Positions 6,459-10,949 of a stretch of 10,949 nucleotides of DNA are shown here, in pieces. The notes beneath the pieces were generated by a model. The model was not told the origin of the DNA. It saw only the letters and a list, made by a program, of their open reading frames with translations, and did no database searches. The stretch spans positions 1 through 10,949 of the forward strand of contig VBJK01000230.1 in NCBI GenBank assembly GCA_005879655.1, written 5' to 3'. The number at the start of each line of letters is the position of its first letter. Position 1 is the first letter of the stretch. The DNA comes from Chloroflexota bacterium (GTDB lineage Bacteria; Chloroflexota; Ktedonobacteria; Ktedonobacterales; Ktedonobacteraceae). Both the position numbers and the translations under genes were made by a program.

Positions 6459-7202
6459 GTGCTTGAGTGGCTACGCATCTTGACGAGCATTGTTCTTGTA
6501 GATCTTGTATTAAGTGGAGACAATGCTCTGGTCATAGGAGCGGTAGCCGCCAATATGCGCGCTGGTCTCCGTTGGCTTGCTTTTGTGGCTGGGGGAGGAG
6601 GTGCGATTGTCTTACGCATCGTGTTGACCTATTGTTTGACATTATTGCTTCAGGTACCTTATCTGGAGCTACTGGGTGGCGTTCTCCTGCTCTTGATTAC
6701 TTCTCAATTGCTCATGAGCAAAAGCGATACGCCGCCAGCTAAGGATGAGCAAACAAGCCAGGCGCTCCAACACGAGCGACCTCCATTGGGCTTTCTGAAG
6801 AAAAATCGTATTCTTGGTCCCATTATCAGCGTGCTAGCCGCCGATCTCAGTACTAGCCTGGACAATATTGTAGCGATTGCAGCCTTAGCGAGAGAAAATA
6901 CGACTTTACTGGTGATAGGTTTACTACTGAGTATCTTAGTATTGCTGGTGGGTAGCGCTCTCATTGCCAGGTTAATCCGTCATTTCCCCTGGGTTATCCT
7001 GATCGTCGGCATTACGCTCACTTTTGCATCGGCTCAACTCATGGCGCAGGACGATCACCTGAGCCGCTTCTTTCATGACTCCCCCTGGTGGACGATTGGT
7101 ATCTATCTTGCCGCCCTCACCGTTATGATTTACCCCATCTATCGCTGGTTTCGCAATTATCCTGATTTTATGCCGCGTATCTTTGTCAGGCGCAACGACT
7201 GA
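6459..7202 (+). CDS. TerC/YjbE-family integral membrane protein
   Basis: This encodes a 247-residue membrane protein with about seven hydrophobic segments (roughly 5-25, 39-60, 63-82, 119-140, 149-175, 178-198 and 215-235). Two TerC signatures are present: DLVLSGDNALVIG (D15-G27), and ADLSTSLDN with D129, D135 and N136, whose acidic residues are thought to bind a metal ion in the membrane. Characterised family members export or handle Mn2+ and other divalent cations; tellurite resistance is the historical name. I chose GTG at 6459 because an AAGGAGAG ribosome site ends four bases before it and the family begins with a short EWL-type leader. An in-frame ATG at 6336 would add a polar stretch and overlap the operator repeats. 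The kinase gene follows after 78 bases and may be cotranscribed. Family assignment is firm; substrate is not. Confidence 0.88.
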   Translation: MLEWLRILTSIVLVDLVLSGDNALVIGAVAANMRAGLRWLAFVAGGGGAIVLRIVLTYCLTLLLQVPYLELLGGVLLLLITSQLLMSKSDTPPAKDEQTSQALQHERPPLGFLKKNRILGPIISVLAADLSTSLDNIVAIAALARENTTLLVIGLLLSILVLLVGSALIARLIRHFPWVILIVGITLTFASAQLMAQDDHLSRFFHDSPWWTIGIYLAALTVMIYPIYRWFRNYPDFMPRIFVRRND

Positions 7203-7280
7203 TGCAATGAAGACTATTTTTGCTCCTTGTATGATGAAGAGAGAACAGTGTAAACATCATAGCCTCTGGGAGCATAGTGC

Positions 7281-8456
7281 ATGGCAACATCAGAGTTACC
7301 GCGACAGTCTATTGATCAGCAGCAACATATCCTCCCCGAATTATTCTACAGCCTCTCAGCACTTTATGAGATTGGCTTGGCGACCACGGTGGGGAGTGAT
7401 TTGCGAGAATTGTACCAGCATATCCTGACATGTTTGCGTCGGGTGATTATGGCTGAAGGAGCCTGTTTGTTGCTCTATCAGCCGGAACAGCAACGCTTTG
7501 TGCCCGCAGCAACTCAGGGCGCGAAAATGTCTTATAGTGCTTTGCTGGCCGAGCTTAATTACGATGACCTCATGTCGCAGGTCCAGCACGGTCCCGGCGA
7601 AACACTCTCCACAGTGCAAGCGGGAGGACGATCGTTGATCGCCGTCACTTTGAGTTACCATGGGGTCTTACTAGGGATAGTTGCGCTCTCCTCCACAGAC
7701 GAAACGGTACTCCTGGACGAGCGTACTCCCCTACTGGCAACCATGTGCCATATAGCGGCACTCTTGCTCACCAATTATAACCAGCGCACCGCCGAGCTAA
7801 AGACGGTGGTGGATCAGGAGCGCACGCGCATCGCCCACGATCTGCATGATGGTATCGCGCAACACTTAGCGCTAGCCCTGCTCAAACTCGAATATATACA
7901 GCGTCTGCTGGTTGAACCTACACAGCCAGAACAGGCTTTGACGGAAGTTGAGTATAGCTATGCCCTGCTCAGACATTGCCTGGACGAACTGCGCCACGGC
8001 ATTGCCTCATTGCTTCCCCCCGAACTAGAACGACAAGATTTTGTCCACGCCTGGCAGACCTTATTGGACGATTATCAAGCTAATCATCCCGATATCACAC
8101 TTACCAATAAAATGGACGATCTGGCACACCTGCCGGACGCTTTAGAGTCCTCCGCCTACCGCTTCTTGCAGGAAACGTTGAATAACATTCATAAACATGC
8201 GCAAGCCACGCAAGTACACATACATGTTCGTCGGCTTGCTCACTTGATGTTTATCGAGGTCAGCGATAATGGAGTTGGTTTTTGTCCAGCGCAGGCCATG
8301 CGTGAGCATCAAGAAGACAGTACCATGCATATGGGACTACGTACCATGCGCGAACGTGTCCAGGCCGTCGGAGGTATATGGAAATTGCACAGCCGTCCCG
8401 GTGAAGGCACTATCGTACAGGCTTGGTTCCCCATGGCACACTTCTTCAGTCAGTGA
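7281..8456 (+). CDS. Cytoplasmic GAF-domain sensor histidine kinase (HisKA_3 / NarX-DesK-LiaS class)
   Basis: A 391-residue protein without membrane segments. Residues about 25-170 form a GAF domain (IGLATTVGSDLRELYQHIL through the LLGIVALSS strand and an LLATMCHIAALLL helix). The dimerisation/phosphoacceptor helix follows with RIAHDLHDGIAQH; by alignment with this class the phosphorylated residue is H189 of LHDG. The ATP-binding domain has an N box with N302 (LQETLNNIHKHA), a G1 box VSDNGVGF (D329, G331, G333) and a G2 box MGLRTMRERV (G352). All catalytic blocks are intact. GGGAG lies 8 bases before the ATG. It should phosphorylate a NarL-type regulator, and one is encoded directly opposite, tail to tail. 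The GAF ligand (small molecule, redox or haem) cannot be read from sequence. Confidence 0.92.
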   Translation: MATSELPRQSIDQQQHILPELFYSLSALYEIGLATTVGSDLRELYQHILTCLRRVIMAEGACLLLYQPEQQRFVPAATQGAKMSYSALLAELNYDDLMSQVQHGPGETLSTVQAGGRSLIAVTLSYHGVLLGIVALSSTDETVLLDERTPLLATMCHIAALLLTNYNQRTAELKTVVDQERTRIAHDLHDGIAQHLALALLKLEYIQRLLVEPTQPEQALTEVEYSYALLRHCLDELRHGIASLLPPELERQDFVHAWQTLLDDYQANHPDITLTNKMDDLAHLPDALESSAYRFLQETLNNIHKHAQATQVHIHVRRLAHLMFIEVSDNGVGFCPAQAMREHQEDSTMHMGLRTMRERVQAVGGIWKLHSRPGEGTIVQAWFPMAHFFSQ

Positions 8457-9201
8457 GCAATAAGCCCTGACGCAACGCGAAAATAGCGACCTGCGTACGA
8501 TCCCGCAGATGGAGCTTCTGAAAGATAACCGAGAGATAGTTTTTCACGGTCTTTTCTGAATAGGAGAGCTGCTCGGCAATCTCCTTATTGCTGAGTCCCT
8601 CCGCGACGTAGCGAATCAATTCTACCTCTTTCTCTGTCAATAATGCCTTTGCAGGCTCTCCTGTTGTTTCAGAGAGACGACGGAACTCGCAGACGAGCGC
8701 CCTCGTCAGCTCCGGTTTGAGGGAGACCCCTTGCGCATATACCGTCCTGATTGCTTCCGCTACGTCGCGCACCGAAGAATTTTTAAGCAGATATCCTCTT
8801 GCGCCACTTTTCAAGGCTTGTAGCATCTGTTGATTTTGTTGATACATGGTGAGCATGATCACGGCAATAGTCGGGAACTCTTGTGTAATCAAGCGTGTCA
8901 GGGTAACACCGTCTACCTGCGGCAGATGAATGTCCATGAGCACTACATCCGGCTGTAACTGACGTATCTTCTGAAGCGCGTCCGGCCCATCGACGGCTTC
9001 TCCTATTACCTGTATATCTTCTTCTTGATCCAGCAATTGGCGTAATCCCTCGCGCAATAACGTGTGGTCATCGACCAGTAGGACCGTAGCCTTGCTTGTG
9101 TGCGTGCGCTCTGCTGCGGTAGCATTGCTGGATGTTGAGGTAGAGTGTACTTCAGTTGCAACTGCTGCATCTTGTCTATCACTTATCTCGTTTGGCTGCA
9201 T
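8446..9201 (-). CDS. NarL/LuxR-family DNA-binding response regulator
   Basis: A 251-residue protein. After a Ser/Thr/Ala-rich 36-residue leader comes a receiver domain with acidic pocket D44-D45 (LLVDDH), phosphoacceptor D90 (VVLMDIHLP), T118 and K140 (GYLLKNSS). A LuxR-type helix-turn-helix follows at about 188-242 (LTEKEVELIRYVAEGLSNKE, SYSEKTVKNYLS). All residues for phosphotransfer are present. I use ATG at 9201 because GGGAGAAG lies 6 bases before it; an in-frame TTG at 9222 is an alternative but has no comparable site. The stop overlaps the end of the kinase gene by 11 bases. The class of the kinase and the adjacency make them a likely cognate pair. Target genes are unknown; regulators of this family bind inverted repeats, so the direct-repeat boxes elsewhere in the window probably belong to a different regulator. 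Confidence 0.92.
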   Translation of the reverse strand: MQPNEISDRQDAAVATEVHSTSTSSNATAAERTHTSKATVLLVDDHTLLREGLRQLLDQEEDIQVIGEAVDGPDALQKIRQLQPDVVLMDIHLPQVDGVTLTRLITQEFPTIAVIMLTMYQQNQQMLQALKSGARGYLLKNSSVRDVAEAIRTVYAQGVSLKPELTRALVCEFRRLSETTGEPAKALLTEKEVELIRYVAEGLSNKEIAEQLSYSEKTVKNYLSVIFQKLHLRDRTQVAIFALRQGLLLTD

Positions 9202-9562
9202 AATGAACTTCTCCCAGGACAAGTTATAGCACTATAAATTTCTTACCAATTTTATTGTACTCTGTCCTGATAATCCATTTCGTTTCCTTCCAGCAGGAGC
9301 GGGAGTAAGATAGAGAAGTGTGTTGCTCCTTAACCTGTGATAAGACATTTAGGCTAAATCCCCGCCTAGTAAATGACCCCGCGAAATAACATGATATACA
9401 ATACCTCTAGTGTAAACATAGACGAGTGCAAATGCCTTTTAGTTAGGCAATAATGTTAATATATGCATAAAAAGAATAAAATGCATAGTTCGGGCAATTA
9501 GTATATTTTGTAGCGCAGAATTTCTCATCTTCGAGGAGTACTCGTTCTTAGGACGTGCAAAT
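9202..9562. other. AT-rich gene-free stretch between regulator and small membrane protein gene
   Basis: No credible coding frame is seen here. The stretch contains a 13-base palindrome ATTTAG-G-CTAAAT (9347-9359), which can alternatively pair as TAGGC/GCCTA (9350-9354 with 9364-9368). It also has a hairpin TGCCT-N7-AGGCA (9433-9449) and two ATGCAT palindromes 18 bases apart (9463-9468, 9481-9486). It must hold divergent promoters for the regulator and the small protein, but no -35/-10 pair stands out. The TGGCAC-type direct repeats are absent. Confidence 0.5.
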
Positions 9563-9898
9563 ATGATATCTCCACGTATTACCGCAGGCATTGTTGTTCT
9601 GCTCTTAATAAGTGTTTTCTCCCTGTCAGGAATTGTACTAACCATGTGGGCGGGACCGCTACTTACCCATGACCCTACGACGTTGCATGTTGGCGGCAAA
9701 ATTACTAACATGGTCAATGTGCCAGCAAAAAATTTTGTATTTGAAACCGACGATCATCAGACCTTGAACTTTAGGTGTGGGGATGGATGTCGTGCCTCAC
9801 TGACTCATATGCAACGCCACGTCAATGAACAGGCGCATACCGATGTCTATTATAGACAAGGACCAGATAACACGCTACAAGCTCTCTATGTTGATTAG
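9563..9898 (+). CDS. Small membrane-anchored protein of unknown function (111 aa)
   Basis: I do not recognise this family. Residues about 8-30 form one hydrophobic helix (signal anchor or uncleaved signal peptide), with Arg5 suggesting an N-in orientation and an external C-terminal domain of about 75 residues. That domain alternates short strands (VGGKITNM, KNFVFETD, HTDVYYRQ, TLQALYVD), a pattern compatible with a small OB-fold. It has a cysteine pair C72-C76 (RCGDGC) that could form a disulfide or bind a metal. An AGGA lies 9 bases before the ATG. Translation across the frame is continuous and protein-like. The oxidoreductase gene starts about 75 bases downstream on the same strand, so cotranscription is possible. 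Confidence 0.7.
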   Translation: MISPRITAGIVVLLLISVFSLSGIVLTMWAGPLLTHDPTTLHVGGKITNMVNVPAKNFVFETDDHQTLNFRCGDGCRASLTHMQRHVNEQAHTDVYYRQGPDNTLQALYVD

Positions 9899-9938
9899 CG
9901 CAGCAGCGAGAACAAGCACCTTCAGAATAGAACAACTA

Positions 9939-9952
9939 CCTACTCCGGTAGG
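9939..9952 (+). other. Short hairpin touching the ribosome-site region of the oxidoreductase gene
   Basis: CCTAC-TCCG-GTAGG forms a perfect 5-base stem with a four-base loop. Its 3' arm overlaps the start of the purine-rich GGAAGGA (9951-9957), so folding could affect ribosome access to the downstream start. It is too weak to call as a terminator and no T-run follows. Confidence 0.3.
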
Positions 9953-9973
9953 AAGGAATGGAATAGTTAAGTG

Positions 9974-10949
9974 ATGAGTAGTAGTCAAAACAAGGCATTA
10001 GTATCCGCGCAACGGCTACCAGGAAAGCCATATCTAGATCGCGCGGATGTTGTCATTATCGGCAATGGGATTGCAGGTCTGACCGCAGCGGTAGAAACAC
10101 GCCGCCTAGCTCCTGATAAGCGAATCGTCATCATCACAGACCAGATCCACCCTACCATTAATACCCCAGCGCTCAAGCAGTTTGCCATCGCCAAACTCTC
10201 GCGTGAGCAGTTGCTGGCCTATCCAGCTGGCACAGAGCGCAAGGAGGGTATTCATCTCATTAGCACACGCGTTGAAGAGATTCATGCAAATAGCAAGTAT
10301 GTGAAAACGACCGGCAACAGAGGGTTTAGTTACGATAAGCTCTTGATTGCAACAGGTAGCTCGCCGATGGGCCTGCCTGAGAATATCCCTGGACGCGATT
10401 TTGACGGCGTTCTCACGTTGCATCGTCTGCAAGATTATCTGGATTTGCGCCGTCGTCTGCCCGAAGTGAGTGAAGCAGTGGTGGTAGGCGGCGGCGTGCA
10501 CGCGGTTGAAACTGTGATGGGCTTGCTCTATTGGGGTATTCGTGTACACTGGTTAATTCGCGGCAATACTTTTATGTCGAATGTCTTCGATCAAGACGCC
10601 TCTGAGATGGTGCTGTACGGGGTGCGCCGCGCTGGTGCACTGGTGCATATGAAAACAGAGGTGGTAGGTGTCATTGGGCGTGTTGGGGTAATCGCAGGAG
10701 TGATTACGAACCAGCAAGAGATGATCCCTTGTCAATTGTTGCTTACCTGTACGGGCACCCAAGCTAATACTAAGCTGGCGAAGTGGTGTACCCTCCCTAT
10801 GCGCCATCATGAGAAGGGGATTATGGTAAATGACCAGTTGTGTACCAACATCCCCAATATCTTTGCCGCTGGTGATGTAGCCGCGCTCAAAAATCCGCAG
10901 ACTGGCAAGTATGAGCCACGTGCACAGTGGTATGCTGCCGTATCGCAGG
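9974..10949 (+). CDS. FAD/NAD(P)-dependent pyridine nucleotide-disulfide-type oxidoreductase, partial (C-terminus beyond right edge)
   Basis: The frame is open for 325 codons to the right edge. An N-terminal FAD dinucleotide-binding motif GNGIAG (G30, G32, G35) follows a VVII strand. The ATG motif is ATGSSP (A126-P131). A second nucleotide-binding motif is GGGVHAVE (172-179), where Ala177 replaces the third Gly of GxGxxG. The second FAD contact IFAAGDVA has G300-D301. This is the two-dinucleotide-domain fold of the Pyr_redox_2 group (NirB N-terminus, rubredoxin/ferredoxin reductases, NADH oxidases). No CxxxxC redox pair follows the first domain, so it is not a disulfide reductase of the thioredoxin or lipoamide type. 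Its electron acceptor is unknown. The start may be ATG 9974 or the adjacent GTG 9971; the nearest purine-rich site (9951-9957) is 13-16 bases away, further than usual. Confidence 0.88.
   Translation, partial: MSSSQNKALVSAQRLPGKPYLDRADVVIIGNGIAGLTAAVETRRLAPDKRIVIITDQIHPTINTPALKQFAIAKLSREQLLAYPAGTERKEGIHLISTRVEEIHANSKYVKTTGNRGFSYDKLLIATGSSPMGLPENIPGRDFDGVLTLHRLQDYLDLRRRLPEVSEAVVVGGGVHAVETVMGLLYWGIRVHWLIRGNTFMSNVFDQDASEMVLYGVRRAGALVHMKTEVVGVIGRVGVIAGVITNQQEMIPCQLLLTCTGTQANTKLAKWCTLPMRHHEKGIMVNDQLCTNIPNIFAAGDVAALKNPQTGKYEPRAQWYAAVSQ

Noticed and set aside
9202..9222. Seven-codon upstream extension of the response regulator from TTG 9222
   Set aside because: There is no ribosome site in position, and the GGGAGAAG inside this stretch serves ATG 9201.
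9439..9717. Minus-strand open frame of 92 codons overlapping the small membrane protein gene
   Set aside because: It is antisense to a more protein-like frame with a clear hydrophobic anchor, and it matches no recognisable pattern.

Overview
The window reads as a chromosomal segment of a soil-type, multicellular-lifestyle bacterium, most likely of the Chloroflexota (Ktedonobacteria-like). This is an inference from moderate GC content, the very large multidomain beta-propeller/ATPase protein, the GAF-type cytoplasmic histidine kinase and NarL-type regulator, and the presence of GC-rich palindromic repeats. No rRNA or tRNA gene, CRISPR array or transposase was seen.

Layout. (1) Positions 1-798, minus strand: the 5' part of a gene for a P-loop ATPase that runs off the left edge. 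(2) 799-1298: a 500-base divergent promoter region. (3) 1299-6302, plus strand: a 1667-residue cytoplasmic protein with two seven-bladed FG-GAP/PQQ-like beta-propellers, a HEAT-like helical region, a beta-sandwich, and a C-terminal P-loop ATPase with winged helix. The ATPase belongs to the same family as the divergent neighbour. Its second propeller carries an in-frame, palindromic, terminal-inverted-repeat DNA insert of about 150 bases. (4) 6459-7202: a TerC/YjbE-family membrane protein, probably starting at GTG. (5) 7281-8456: a GAF-HisKA_3-HATPase sensor kinase, convergent with and overlapping by 11 bases (6) a NarL/LuxR-type response regulator at 9201-8446 (minus). (7) 9202-9562: an AT-rich gene-free stretch. 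(8) 9563-9898: a small membrane-anchored protein of unknown function. (9) 9974 to the right edge: a truncated FAD/NAD(P)-dependent pyridine nucleotide-disulfide-type oxidoreductase.

How the parts may work together. The first three genes (divergent ATPase, propeller-ATPase, TerC-like) are preceded by the same kind of element: TGGCA(C/T), five bases, TG(A/T)CA, then a third TG-rich half-site. The half-sites are spaced about one helical turn apart, and the element lies just upstream of a plausible -10 hexamer in at least two cases. This is the architecture of OmpR/PhoB- or SARP-type activator sites, so the three genes may form one regulon. The kinase and regulator are very likely a cognate two-component pair, although they are arranged tail to tail. 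The propeller-ATPase looks like a sensor coupled to a STAND/AAA-like switch; its ligand and output are not visible from sequence.
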